DNA from: an uncultured Oscillospiraceae bacterium
Lineage (GTDB): Bacteria; Bacillota; Clostridia; Oscillospirales; Oscillospiraceae
NCBI GenBank assembly: GCA_910578505.1
Contig: CAJTPV010000032.1
Span: forward strand, 1-35,953
Direction: 5' to 3'
DNA length: 35,953 nucleotides
Below are positions 8,065 to 15,815 of this stretch, in pieces. Both the position numbers and the translations under genes were made by a program. The number at the start of each line of letters is the position of its first letter. Positions within the stretch are counted from its first letter, which is position 1. A model generated the notes under the pieces. The model was given only the letters and a program-made list of their open reading frames with translations, ran no database searches and was not told the DNA's origin.

Positions 8065-9198
8065 TTATTTTTTCGGCTTCTTTCCAAAGAAACCTTTTCT
8101 CTCCTCATAGTTGCGCTCCTTCAGCGACTCGCTGAACTTCCGCAGGGCCTCCTTCTGCTCCCGGTTGAGGTTCCGGGGCGTCTCGATGTTCACGGTCACG
8201 AACTGGTCCCCCCGTCCCCGACCGTTCACATTGGGGATGCCCTTCCCCCGCAGGCGGAAGGTGGTTCCGGTCTGGGTGCCCTCGGGGATATCGTACTTCA
8301 CCTTGCCGTCAATGGTGGGGATCTCCAGCTCGCCGCCCAATACGGCCTGGGTAAAGGTGATGGGCGCGTCGCAGTACACATTGGTGCCCTCCCGGCGAAA
8401 CAGCGGGTGGGGCTGCACGGTGATCACGATCTGCAGATCGCCGGCGGGACCGCCGTTCTTGCCCGCGTTGCCCTGTCCCCGCAGGGACACGATCTGCCCG
8501 TTGTCAATGCCGGCGGGGATGGTGACCTTCAGCGTCTTCCGCTGGCGCACCTGGCCGGAGCCGCCGCAGCTCTTACAGGGGGTGCTGATGATTTTGCCCT
8601 TGCCGCCGCAGCGGGGACAGGGGCTGGTGGTGGCGAATACGCCCATGGGCGTCTGGCGGCGCTGCTGGACCTGACCGGAGCCGCCGCAGTTGGAGCAGGT
8701 CTCCGGGCTGGTGCCGGGGGCCGCGCCGGAGCCGCGGCACTCGCCGCACTCCTCCACCCGGTCCAGGCTCACGTCCTTCTCGCAGCCGAAGGCCGCCTCC
8801 TCAAATGTAATGGTCAGCCTTGTGCGCAGGCTCTCGCCCCGCTGGGGGCCGGTGCGGGAGCGGGCGCCGCCGCCGAAGCCGCCGCCGAAAAAGCTGTCAA
8901 AGATGTCGCCCAGATCGCCGAAATCGAACCCCGCGCCGCCGCCGAAGCCGCCGCTGCCATAATTGGGGTCCACTCCGGCGAAGCCGAACTGGTCGTACCG
9001 GGACCGCTTGCCGCTGTCGCTGAGCACCTCATAGGCCTCGTTGATCTCCTTGAACCGGGCCTCGGCGGCCTTGTCGTCGGGGTGCAGGTCGGGGTGGTTC
9101 TCCTTGGCCAGCTTCCGGTACGCCTTCTTTATCTCCGCGTCCGTCGCGCCCTTTTGGACGCCCAGGACCTCATAGTAATCTCGCTTCTGTTCTGCCAT
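8065..9198 (-). CDS. dnaJ: Chaperone protein DnaJ (type I Hsp40)
   Basis: 377-residue co-chaperone that stimulates DnaK's ATPase and delivers substrates. The J domain spans about 6-70 with the HPD motif at 35-37, then a Gly/Phe-rich linker with repeated FGGG, and four CxxCxGxG zinc repeats (CGECRGSG, CSNCGGSG, CPRCGGKG, CKSCGGSG). The C-terminal beta domains follow, ending in a basic KKPKK tail. The start MAEQKRDYYEVLG is taken by homology. A TTG codon 12 bases earlier (9210) stands nearer to an AAGGCGG and cannot be excluded, as no ideal ribosome site decides between them. It lies 119 bases after dnaK, across a GC-rich hairpin. Confidence 0.97.
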   Translation of the reverse strand: MAEQKRDYYEVLGVQKGATDAEIKKAYRKLAKENHPDLHPDDKAAEARFKEINEAYEVLSDSGKRSRYDQFGFAGVDPNYGSGGFGGGAGFDFGDLGDIFDSFFGGGFGGGARSRTGPQRGESLRTRLTITFEEAAFGCEKDVSLDRVEECGECRGSGAAPGTSPETCSNCGGSGQVQQRRQTPMGVFATTSPCPRCGGKGKIISTPCKSCGGSGQVRQRKTLKVTIPAGIDNGQIVSLRGQGNAGKNGGPAGDLQIVITVQPHPLFRREGTNVYCDAPITFTQAVLGGELEIPTIDGKVKYDIPEGTQTGTTFRLRGKGIPNVNGRGRGDQFVTVNIETPRNLNREQKEALRKFSESLKERNYEERKGFFGKKPKK

Positions 9199-9279
9199 AC
9201 GTGGTCGCAAAGTCCGCCTTTGCTCCTCCTCTCCGCTCCGCGTCCAACCTGCTGGCCGGAGGCGGAAAAATACAGGGCT

Positions 9280-9307
9280 ATGCGGAGCCGCCCCGGCGGC
9301 CCCGCAT
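9280..9307 (-). promoter_or_regulatory. GC-rich hairpin between dnaK and dnaJ
   Basis: The arms ATGCGG-a-GCCGCC and GGCGGC-c-CCGCAT meet almost without a loop. On the minus strand a TATTTTT run follows about 10 bases later. It may be a leaky terminator or an RNA-processing site that lowers dnaJ relative to dnaK. Confidence 0.5.
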
Positions 9308-9317
9308 GCCAGTCTAT

Positions 9318-11165
9318 TTACTTCTTGTTCTCATCGTCGTCGACAACCTTGTAATCAGCGTCATAGTACTGCTGCCCGTCAGCGGACTGCTGGGGACCGG
9401 AGCCGCCCATGGGATTGGGGTCGCCCTGGGGGCCGGCCTGCTGGTACATCTTCTCGCTGACCGCGAAGAACGCCTGCTGCAGCTCGTCGGTGGCCGCCTT
9501 AATGGCCGCAGTGTCCTCGCCCTTGAGCACCTCCTTCAGCCGGTCGATGCCGGCCTGCACCTTGCTCTTCTCATCCTCCGGGATCTTGTCGCCCATCTCG
9601 CCCAGGGCCTTCTCCGCCTGATAGACCATCTGGTCGCCGTTGTTGCGGGTCTCCACGGCCTCCTTCATCTTGGCGTCCTCGGCGGCATACTGCTCCGCCT
9701 CCTTGACCGCCTTCTCAATGTCCTCCTTGGACATATTGGTGGAGGAGGTGATGGTGATATGCTGCTCCTTGCCGGTGCCCAGGTCCTTGGCGGACACGTT
9801 GACGATGCCGTTGGCGTCGATGTCAAAGGTGACCTCGATCTGGGGCACGCCCCGGCGGGCCGGCGCGATGCCGTCCAGATGGAAGCGGCCCAGACTCTTG
9901 TTGGCGGCGGCCATTTCCCGCTCGCCCTGGAGCACATTCACCTCCACGCTGGTCTGGTTGTCCGCAGCGGTGGAGAAGATCTGGCTCTTCTTGGCGGGGA
10001 TGGTGGTGTTGCGCTCAATGAGCCGGGTGCACACGCCGCCCATGGTCTCGATGCCCAGGCTCAGGGGGGTGACGTCCAGCAGCAGCAGGCCCTTCACGTC
10101 GCCGGTCAGCACACCGGCCTGGATGGCCGCGCCCACGGCCACGCACTCGTCGGGGTTGATGCCCTTGAAGCCCTCTTTGCCGGTGATGTTCTTCACCGCG
10201 TCCTGCACGGCGGGAATGCGGCTGGAGCCGCCTACCAGCAGCACCTTGGAGATCTCATTGCCGCTCAGGCCCGCGTCGCTCATGGCCTGCCGCACGGGGC
10301 CCATGGTGGCCTCCACCAGATGGGCGGTCAGCTCGTTGAACTTGGCCCGGCTGAGGGTCACGTCCAGGTGCTTGGGGCCGCTGGCGTCGGCGGTGATATA
10401 GGGCAGGTTGATGGTGGAGGTGGTGACGCCGGACAGCTCAATCTTAGCCTTCTCCGCCGCCTCCTTCAGCCGCTGCATGGCCACCTTGTCGCCGCTCAGG
10501 TCGATGCCCTCGGCCTTCTTGAACTCGGCCACCAGGTACTTCATAATGCACTCGTCGAAGTCGTCGCCGCCCAGGCGGTTGTTGCCGGCGGTGGCCAGGA
10601 CCTCGATGACGCCGTCGCCGACCTCCAGGACGGACACGTCGAAGGTGCCGCCGCCCAGGTCGTAGACCATGATCTTCTGGTCGCTCTCCTTGTCCAGGCC
10701 GTAGGCCAGGGCCGCGGCGGTGGGCTCGTTGATGATGCGCTTGACCTCCAGGCCGGCGATCTTGCCGGCGTCCTTGGTGGCCTGGCGCTGGGAGTCGGTG
10801 AAATAGGCGGGGACGGTGATGACCGCCTCGGTGACGGTGCCGCCCAGATAGGCCTCGGCATCCGCCTTCAGCTTCTGGAGGATCATGGCGCTGATTTCCT
10901 GGGGGGTGTAGTTCTTGCCGTCCACGCCCACCCGGTGGTCGCTGCCCATCTCCCGCTTGATGGAGGAGATGGTGCGGTCGGGGTTTGTGATGGCCTGGCG
11001 CTTGGCCACCTGGCCCACCATGCGCTCGCCGGTCTTGGAGAAGGCCACGACGGACGGGGTGGTGCGGTTGCCCTCGGCGTTGGCGATGACGACGGACTCG
11101 CCGCCCTCCATCACGGCCACGCAGGAATTGGTGGTGCCCAAATCGATACCGATAACTTTAGACAT
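9318..11165 (-). CDS. dnaK: Chaperone protein DnaK (Hsp70)
   Basis: 615-residue ATP-dependent chaperone. The N-terminal nucleotide-binding domain shows IGIDLGTTNSC (5-15), VYDLGGGTFDVS and the LLVGGSSRIPAV loop. The linker GLLLLDVTPLSLG leads to the substrate-binding beta domain, then a helical lid, and a tail rich in Gly, Pro and Gln that ends in acidic residues and lysines. Like other Gram-positive forms it lacks the ~24-residue insert found in proteobacterial Hsp70 lobe I (GQVAKRQAITNP runs straight on). AGGAGG precedes the start. It sits between grpE and dnaJ in the class I heat-shock operon. Confidence 0.98.
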   Translation of the reverse strand: MSKVIGIDLGTTNSCVAVMEGGESVVIANAEGNRTTPSVVAFSKTGERMVGQVAKRQAITNPDRTISSIKREMGSDHRVGVDGKNYTPQEISAMILQKLKADAEAYLGGTVTEAVITVPAYFTDSQRQATKDAGKIAGLEVKRIINEPTAAALAYGLDKESDQKIMVYDLGGGTFDVSVLEVGDGVIEVLATAGNNRLGGDDFDECIMKYLVAEFKKAEGIDLSGDKVAMQRLKEAAEKAKIELSGVTTSTINLPYITADASGPKHLDVTLSRAKFNELTAHLVEATMGPVRQAMSDAGLSGNEISKVLLVGGSSRIPAVQDAVKNITGKEGFKGINPDECVAVGAAIQAGVLTGDVKGLLLLDVTPLSLGIETMGGVCTRLIERNTTIPAKKSQIFSTAADNQTSVEVNVLQGEREMAAANKSLGRFHLDGIAPARRGVPQIEVTFDIDANGIVNVSAKDLGTGKEQHITITSSTNMSKEDIEKAVKEAEQYAAEDAKMKEAVETRNNGDQMVYQAEKALGEMGDKIPEDEKSKVQAGIDRLKEVLKGEDTAAIKAATDELQQAFFAVSEKMYQQAGPQGDPNPMGGSGPQQSADGQQYYDADYKVVDDDENKK

Positions 11166-11221
11166 AGTGTTGTCCTCCTGATCTATAGAAAATAAATTTT
11201 TAACAAAATGGAATCTATTTC

Positions 11222-11800
11222 TCAGTTCGCCACCTGGACAGCAGCAAACCGGATAACTTTTTCACCCAGAAGGAACCCCTTCTGGAACACCTGGGACACA
11301 ATATTTTCGCCGAAGTTCTCGTCGTCCACATGCATCACGGCGCTGTGCTTGAGGGGGTCAAAGGCCTGCCCGGCGGGGTCCTCCACGGTGACGCCCAGCT
11401 TCTCCAGCACATTTTCCAGCTGGTGGAAGATCATCTCCATGCCCTTCTTGTGGACGTTCTCCTCGTCCCCCGCCTGCTGCACGGCCCGCTCCAGATTGTC
11501 GTACACCTCCAGGAAGCTCTTGATGGTGTCCATCTTGGCGTCCTGATACGTGTTTTCCTTTTCCCTGGCCGTCCGCTTGCGGTAGTTGTCGTACTCAGCG
11601 GCCAGACGGAGATACTTGTCGTTGAGGGCGGCCAGCTGCCCGGCCAGGGCCTCCATTTTTTCCATCTGCTCCCTGGTGACGGTGAAGGTTTCCGGCGTTT
11701 CGACCGCTTCGGCCTCCGCGGTCTCCTCCGCGGCCTGCTCCGCCTGCTCCCGCTTTTCCTCATCCATAGGGGCTGGCTTCTCTTTCTTATTCTTACTCAC
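11222..11800 (-). CDS. grpE: GrpE nucleotide exchange factor
   Basis: 192-residue exchange factor for DnaK. A charged Glu/Ala-rich N-terminus (about 10-45) leads into a long dimerising coiled coil (about 45-110) and the C-terminal beta domain with the signature GVTVEDPAGQAFDPLKHSAVM and VSQVFQKGFLLGEKVIRFA. The start is GTG at 11800, preceded by AAAGGAGG at a spacing of 10; it overlaps the hrcA stop in a GTGA junction, so the two are probably translationally coupled. An ATG inside the ribosome-site region opens only a six-codon frame. Confidence 0.96.
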   Translation of the reverse strand: MSKNKKEKPAPMDEEKREQAEQAAEETAEAEAVETPETFTVTREQMEKMEALAGQLAALNDKYLRLAAEYDNYRKRTAREKENTYQDAKMDTIKSFLEVYDNLERAVQQAGDEENVHKKGMEMIFHQLENVLEKLGVTVEDPAGQAFDPLKHSAVMHVDDENFGENIVSQVFQKGFLLGEKVIRFAAVQVAN

Positions 11801-12849
11801 AATATGTCATCCTCCTTTGGGGGCAACTGATGATTTTTACCAAACATTTTGCTCAGGCTCTCGGCGAAGTAGCTCAGCCGGGCCGCCACGGCGGCGTAAT
11901 CCATTCTGGTGGGTCCCACCACGCCGATCAGCCCCCGCATATTGTCGCCGATGTCGTAGCTTGCCACCACCACGCTGGCGTTCTGCAGGGCCTCGTTGAC
12001 GTTCTCCGGTCCGATGAGGATCTGCATAGGCGTATTCTCATCCAGAACCGGCAGACGATCCTTCTGGTCCGTGAGAAGGCCCATCAGCCCGTTGGCCTTT
12101 TGCAGGTCCTGGAACTCCGGCTGCCGCAGCAGCTGGGCCTGCCCGGTGGTGTACACATGGTTCTGGGCGCTGCGGTCGGCCACGTCGCTGGCGTACTCGA
12201 TGGCCAGGCTCAGGGGCATGAACAGCTCCGCGCCCAGCTGGCTGGCCAGCCCCATCAGCTTCCGGCCCATCTCCTCGCTGGAGATGCCGGTAAAGTGGCT
12301 GTTGAGCAGATTGGCCAGGGCGGGCAGCTCGTCAGGCGTGACGGGGATGCTGCTGCGCAGGAGCTGGCTTTTCACCCGGCTGTCGGTGGTCATGACCACG
12401 GCGATAAAGCTGTCTGCGTCCACCGGCAGCAGGTCATAGCGCTGGATGGTGACAGCGCTTTTGCCCACCGCCGCCGTGTACGCGGGGTAGCTGACGATGG
12501 AGGAAACCATCTGGCCCGCCTGGGCAATGACGCTGTCCAGCTCCCGCATCTTGCCGCCCAGGGCCTCGTTGATCTCCTGGGCCTCCTGCTCGGACAGGGC
12601 CTTCTGCTCCATCAGCTCGTTGACGTAGAGCCGGTAGCCCTGGGGGGAGGGGATGCGCCCGGCGGAGGTGTGGGGCTGCTCCAGGTAGCCCATCTCCGTC
12701 AGGTCGGCCAGCTCGTTGCGGATGGTGGCGGAGCTGATGCCGCCGCCCATGGCCTGGGCCAGGAACTTGGAGCTGACGGGTTCGGCGGAGTCAATGTACC
12801 GCTCGGTGACAACCTTCAATATTTTTCTTTTTCTGGGGGTGAGGTCCAT
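11797..12849 (-). CDS. hrcA: Heat-inducible transcription repressor HrcA
   Basis: 350-residue repressor that binds CIRCE and needs GroE for activity. The N-terminal winged helix contains TPRKRKILKVVTERYIDSAEPVSSK and SSATIRNELADLTEMGYLEQPHTSAGRIPS. The GAF-like middle and C-terminal part end with IGVVGPTRMDYAAVAARLSYFAESLS, a diagnostic HrcA stretch. AAAGGAG lies just ahead of the start and directly abuts the CIRCE element. As the first gene of the operon it controls itself together with grpE, dnaK, dnaJ and probably rpiB. Confidence 0.98.
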   Translation of the reverse strand: MDLTPRKRKILKVVTERYIDSAEPVSSKFLAQAMGGGISSATIRNELADLTEMGYLEQPHTSAGRIPSPQGYRLYVNELMEQKALSEQEAQEINEALGGKMRELDSVIAQAGQMVSSIVSYPAYTAAVGKSAVTIQRYDLLPVDADSFIAVVMTTDSRVKSQLLRSSIPVTPDELPALANLLNSHFTGISSEEMGRKLMGLASQLGAELFMPLSLAIEYASDVADRSAQNHVYTTGQAQLLRQPEFQDLQKANGLMGLLTDQKDRLPVLDENTPMQILIGPENVNEALQNASVVVASYDIGDNMRGLIGVVGPTRMDYAAVAARLSYFAESLSKMFGKNHQLPPKEDDIL

Positions 12850-12861
12850 TGCGCCACTCCT

Positions 12862-12888
12862 TTAGCACTCCGTCTCCCTGAGTGCTAA
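12862..12888 (-). promoter_or_regulatory. CIRCE operator (HrcA binding site)
   Basis: TTAGCACTC (12862-12870), nine bases, GAGTGCTAA (12880-12888): a perfect match to the CIRCE consensus. It lies just downstream of the -10 box, spans the likely transcription start and abuts the hrcA ribosome site, so it is also transcribed as a 5'-leader hairpin. Confidence 0.98.
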
Positions 12889-12892
12889 AGGA

Positions 12893-12921
12893 AGTGTATC
12901 ACCATTGAATGGTTCTGTCAA
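12893..12921 (-). promoter_or_regulatory. Sigma-A promoter of the hrcA operon
   Basis: On the minus strand: TTGACA (12921-12916), exact 17-base spacer, TACACT (12898-12893). The start point would fall at the outer edge of the CIRCE element, the classic arrangement for HrcA repression. Confidence 0.9.
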
Positions 12922-12986
12922 TATGATTTTTCGCGGCCAATTTGAACAAATTGTAAATTGTGGCTATCCAGAGGGCGCGGGTCCCG

Positions 12987-13065
12987 AAAAAGAAAAAGTC
13001 CTCCCCCTGAGCGGGGACATCCACGCTCAGAGAGAGGGCCTGCGGCGGCCGTCTGCGCTCAGGGG
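12987..13065 (-). terminator. Terminator of the ispE-region operon
   Basis: CCCCTGAGCG (13065-13056 read on the minus strand) can pair with CGCTCAGGGG (13013-13004). A competing shorter hairpin uses TGAGCG at about 13029-13024 with the same right arm. Two T5 runs follow at 12997-12993 and 12991-12987. The stop codon of the small membrane protein gene lies inside the first arm. Confidence 0.65.
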
Positions 13066-13286
13066 AGCTGGAGGAAGGCGCGCAGCATGTCGAGGGACTT
13101 GAAGCGCAGCACGGTCCCGTCCTCCGCCTCCCAGCGGAGGCCGCCGCCGTCTTCCGCCAGCTCCGCGGTGGTCAGCGGCTGGGTGATGGGGGAGAACAGC
13201 ACGCCCCACCACATGGGGCCGCTGTAGAGCAGCATGGCCAGAAGGCCAGCGGCGCAGGAGATCAGCAACTTATGACGCAGTTTCAT
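13059..13286 (-). CDS. Small membrane-anchored protein of unknown function
   Basis: 75 residues: KLRHKLL, one or two hydrophobic stretches (about 6-20 and 24-33, with GPMWWGVLFSP), then a polar tail of about 40 residues (AELAEDGGGLRWEAEDGTVLRFKSL) that looks like two beta strands. I chose the start at 13286 because the longer frame to 13334 would have to be translated through a 13-bp stem-loop and has no ribosome site; the chosen start also has only a weak one. The function is not recognised. It is the last gene before a terminator on the ispE strand. Confidence 0.6.
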   Translation of the reverse strand: MKLRHKLLISCAAGLLAMLLYSGPMWWGVLFSPITQPLTTAELAEDGGGLRWEAEDGTVLRFKSLDMLRAFLQLP

Positions 13287-13294
13287 AGCAAACA

Positions 13295-13331
13295 CCGTCC
13301 AAACTGGTTTTGATAGTTCCAGTTTGGACGG
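13295..13331 (-). promoter_or_regulatory. 13-bp perfect inverted repeat between ispE and the small membrane gene
   Basis: CCGTCCAAACTGG (13295-13307) and CCAGTTTGGACGG (13319-13331) have an 11-base loop. On the minus strand it is followed only by TGTTTGCT, so it is a weak terminator at most. It could equally be an operator or mRNA 3'-end structure. It stands 12 bases after the ispE stop. Confidence 0.75.
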
Positions 13332-13343
13332 CATTTTGGAAAA

Positions 13344-14210
13344 TTATACAGCCCGCTCCGTAGGCGCGCAGAAAAATGTGGTGGGGAACGCCGCGGACAG
13401 GGCCGCCAGGGCGTCCTCAGCGGGGCCCCGGTCCCGGAACAGGCCGAAGACGGACGGCCCGCTGCCGGTCATGGACGCCGCCATAGCCCCCAGCTCCAGG
13501 AGCCTGCTCTTGATCTCGAACACCTGGCTGTACCGCTTCGGCAATATGTCCTCAAACACGTTGTACAGCCGCCGGGCCACGCCCTCCAGATCGCCTCGCT
13601 CCAGGGCGGAGAGCATCTCCCCCGTCCGGGGGTGAAACCGCATCCGCTTCAGGCGCACCAGGCCGAACAGCTCCGGCGTGGACACCGAGCAGGGCGGCTT
13701 GCACACCACCAGATAGCAGGGGGGCAGGCCGGGCAGGTCCGTCAGACGCTCCCCCCGGCCCTCCGCCAGCGCGGTGCCGCCCCGGATGCAGTAGGGGACG
13801 TCGCTGCCGGTCAGCGCGCCGATCTCCTCCAGCCGCCCCTGGCTCAGCTCCGGGGCGCAGAGCCGCCGCAGCAGGCGCAGCACCGCCGCGCCGTCGCTGC
13901 TGCCCCCCGCCATCCCGGCGCAGACGGGGATGCGCTTTTGAATATCAATGGCCAGCCCCGGCGCGGGCAGTCCGGTCTGCTGGAAGAACATCGCCGCGGC
14001 CTTGGCGGCAATGTTGCCGCCGCCCTTGGGCAGGTAGGGCATATCCGCCGTCAGGCACAGCCCCGGCTCCCCCTGGACCGACAGTGTGATGGTATCCGCC
14101 AGGTCGATGGACTGCATGACCATGCGCAGGTCGTGGTAGCCGTCGGAGCGCCTGCCCAGGATGTCCAGGCTCAGATTCAGTTTTGCATAGGCCTTCTCCG
14201 TGTGCACCAT
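13344..14210 (-). CDS. ispE: 4-diphosphocytidyl-2-C-methyl-D-erythritol kinase
   Basis: 288-residue GHMP kinase of the methylerythritol phosphate route to isoprenoids; it phosphorylates CDP-methylerythritol at the 2-hydroxyl. It shows AYAKLNLSLDILGRRSDGYHDL with catalytic Lys10, the ATP loop PVCAGMAGGSSDGAAVL (95-111), Asp137 in GSDVPYC, and the C-terminal MTGSGPSVFGLF glycine motif. AGGAGG stands upstream of the start. It follows a zinc-ribbon membrane protein gene by 17 bases, so both are likely in one transcript. Confidence 0.97.
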   Translation of the reverse strand: MVHTEKAYAKLNLSLDILGRRSDGYHDLRMVMQSIDLADTITLSVQGEPGLCLTADMPYLPKGGGNIAAKAAAMFFQQTGLPAPGLAIDIQKRIPVCAGMAGGSSDGAAVLRLLRRLCAPELSQGRLEEIGALTGSDVPYCIRGGTALAEGRGERLTDLPGLPPCYLVVCKPPCSVSTPELFGLVRLKRMRFHPRTGEMLSALERGDLEGVARRLYNVFEDILPKRYSQVFEIKSRLLELGAMAASMTGSGPSVFGLFRDRGPAEDALAALSAAFPTTFFCAPTERAV

Positions 14211-14227
14211 AGGGGGCCTCCTGGCTG

Positions 14228-14455
14228 TTACAGCTTTTTTCCGCAGTGGGGGCAGAAGATGCCGGAATCGCGGCCCAGATGCTTGCCGCAGTGGGGGCAG
14301 CGCTTGAAGATAAAATCCACCAGCACCACCGCCACAAAGGCCGCCAGCCCGGCCATAAAGAGCGCGGGGCTTTTAAAGCCGCCGGCCAGGGCGATCAGCA
14401 GCAGCGCCAAAGCGCCCAGGGCGATAATCAGCAGATTTGTCTGGTAAAGGTTCAT
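14228..14455 (-). CDS. Small membrane protein with C-terminal zinc ribbon
   Basis: 75 residues. Two hydrophobic helices (about 7-24 and 30-47) are followed by a cytoplasmic-type zinc ribbon with two CPHCG knuckles (RCPHCGKHLG and IFCPHCGKKL). The frame is supported by its close fit between the DUF1015 gene (29 bases upstream) and ispE (17 bases downstream). Function unknown. Zinc-ribbon plus two-helix proteins are common in Clostridia and are often taken as membrane sensors or scaffolds, which cannot be shown here. Confidence 0.8.
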   Translation of the reverse strand: MNLYQTNLLIIALGALALLLIALAGGFKSPALFMAGLAAFVAVVLVDFIFKRCPHCGKHLGRDSGIFCPHCGKKL

Positions 14456-14484
14456 CTTTGCTCATCCCCCCCGGCCAAGGTCAG

Positions 14485-15768
14485 TTATTTGATCTTTCTT
14501 CCCTCGACATAGTACCGCTTATCCTCCGCGTGGCCCATGGAGAAGGTCTTCCGGGGCAGCACGCCGTCGGCGATGACGGTCTTGAACAGCTGGTCCTTGC
14601 CCATAGCCGGCAGCTTGAAGCCGATGTTGCCGGGCTTGGCGCCCAGCTCGTCGGTGATCTTGTCGCCGTGGATATAGTCCACCTCGCCGCCGTTCTCCTT
14701 CAGGTAGGCGTCCAGGAAGTTCTGCAGGGTGCCCACCGCCAGCTGTACCCGGGGATTGGGCACATTCAGGTAGCCGGAGCCGCCGGCCCAGGTGTAGGCG
14801 ATGGTGTGGCCCACGCCCTGGCCCTCCCGCGCGCTGGGATAGAACTCCTTGAATGCCGCCAGCAGCTTCTCCGGGTCCACGTTGAAGACCACCCGGTGGA
14901 TGGCCTCGAACTTCAGCGCGTCGTCGTGGAGGTTCTCGATCTCCACCAGGGCGTACCGGGCGGGCAGGCTGGCCCACTGGCTCTCCGGCGTCACCTTCTT
15001 CAGATTCTCATAGCAGGTCTTGGCGGTGGCCAGACTGTGGTTGCCGTCGCCTACGGCGAACAGCAGCGGGGCCACGCCGGTGACGCCGTACTTCTCCCGC
15101 ATGGCGTCCTCGCCCATCAGCGTCTCCAGGGCGTCCGCCAGGGCGTCGGCCTGCTGGCTGCTGAGCTTCCAGCCCTTCAGGTGGCCGCCCTTCATCATCA
15201 GCGCAAAGTCGTAGACCTGCTCCATGGAACCGGCAGCGGCCTGGATGGGCTCGATGCAGGTCTTCTTGGGGTCGTCGATGAGCAGCATGACGTGGGGCAG
15301 CTCGATGGGGGCGTCCTTGCGGACCCGGACACGGGGCGGGATGCGCTCCAGCACCGTGCCCTCGGTGGCGCGGATGAGGGAGCCGGAGCCGGGGGTGTAG
15401 TCGTACTTCTCCAGGTCCACCGCCGCCACCAGGCCGGGCCGGACCGCGCCGTCGGACTGGGTGCGCTCAATGTAGATGACGGCGTCCGGGTGGGCCTGGA
15501 AGATATCACGGGCCAGGTAGTCCTCCATGGACCGGTTGATGTCCGCGATATGCTGGTCCACATTGGCGTCGTTCAGCATGCTCTCCGGCAGGATCAGCCG
15601 CAGGGTGGACGGCGCGTCACCGGCGATGCGGTCCACCTCCTCCCAGTACTCGGGCTGGCTCGTGAACTGGTCGCAGGCCACCACCGCCCACTTGGTCATG
15701 TCCGTTCCCGCCTTGGGCAGCAGGATCTCCGCCGGCTTCATGCCGACCTTCTCAAATTTTGCGTTCAT
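14485..15768 (-). CDS. DUF1015 family protein
   Basis: 427 residues, the usual size for DUF1015. Recognisable stretches are GTDMTKWAVVACDQFTSQPEYW, the middle LPHVMLLIDDP, VAPLLFAVGDGNHSLATAK and a C-terminal part ending KRYYVEGRKIK. The biochemical role is not established; the GDGNHSLATAK motif is the family's most conserved part and looks like a catalytic or ligand site. The start at 15768 has GGAGGAAG upstream. The frame could run to 15846, but that would overlap the preceding gene. It lies 47 bases behind the phosphomutase gene on the same strand. Confidence 0.9.
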   Translation of the reverse strand: MNAKFEKVGMKPAEILLPKAGTDMTKWAVVACDQFTSQPEYWEEVDRIAGDAPSTLRLILPESMLNDANVDQHIADINRSMEDYLARDIFQAHPDAVIYIERTQSDGAVRPGLVAAVDLEKYDYTPGSGSLIRATEGTVLERIPPRVRVRKDAPIELPHVMLLIDDPKKTCIEPIQAAAGSMEQVYDFALMMKGGHLKGWKLSSQQADALADALETLMGEDAMREKYGVTGVAPLLFAVGDGNHSLATAKTCYENLKKVTPESQWASLPARYALVEIENLHDDALKFEAIHRVVFNVDPEKLLAAFKEFYPSAREGQGVGHTIAYTWAGGSGYLNVPNPRVQLAVGTLQNFLDAYLKENGGEVDYIHGDKITDELGAKPGNIGFKLPAMGKDQLFKTVIADGVLPRKTFSMGHAEDKRYYVEGRKIK

Positions 15769-15815
15769 TCGTTCTTCCTCCAAATCATGTAAGTTTTTCC
15801 ACACAGGATTTCTTT

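Noticed and set aside
8407..9354. Plus-strand Ala/Gly/Leu-rich frame opposite dnaJ
   Set aside because: Repetitive translation of the GGFGGG region of dnaJ in another frame.
9201..11195. 664-codon plus-strand frame opposite dnaK
   Set aside because: Shadow of a highly biased conserved gene; Gly/Leu/His-rich with no motif.
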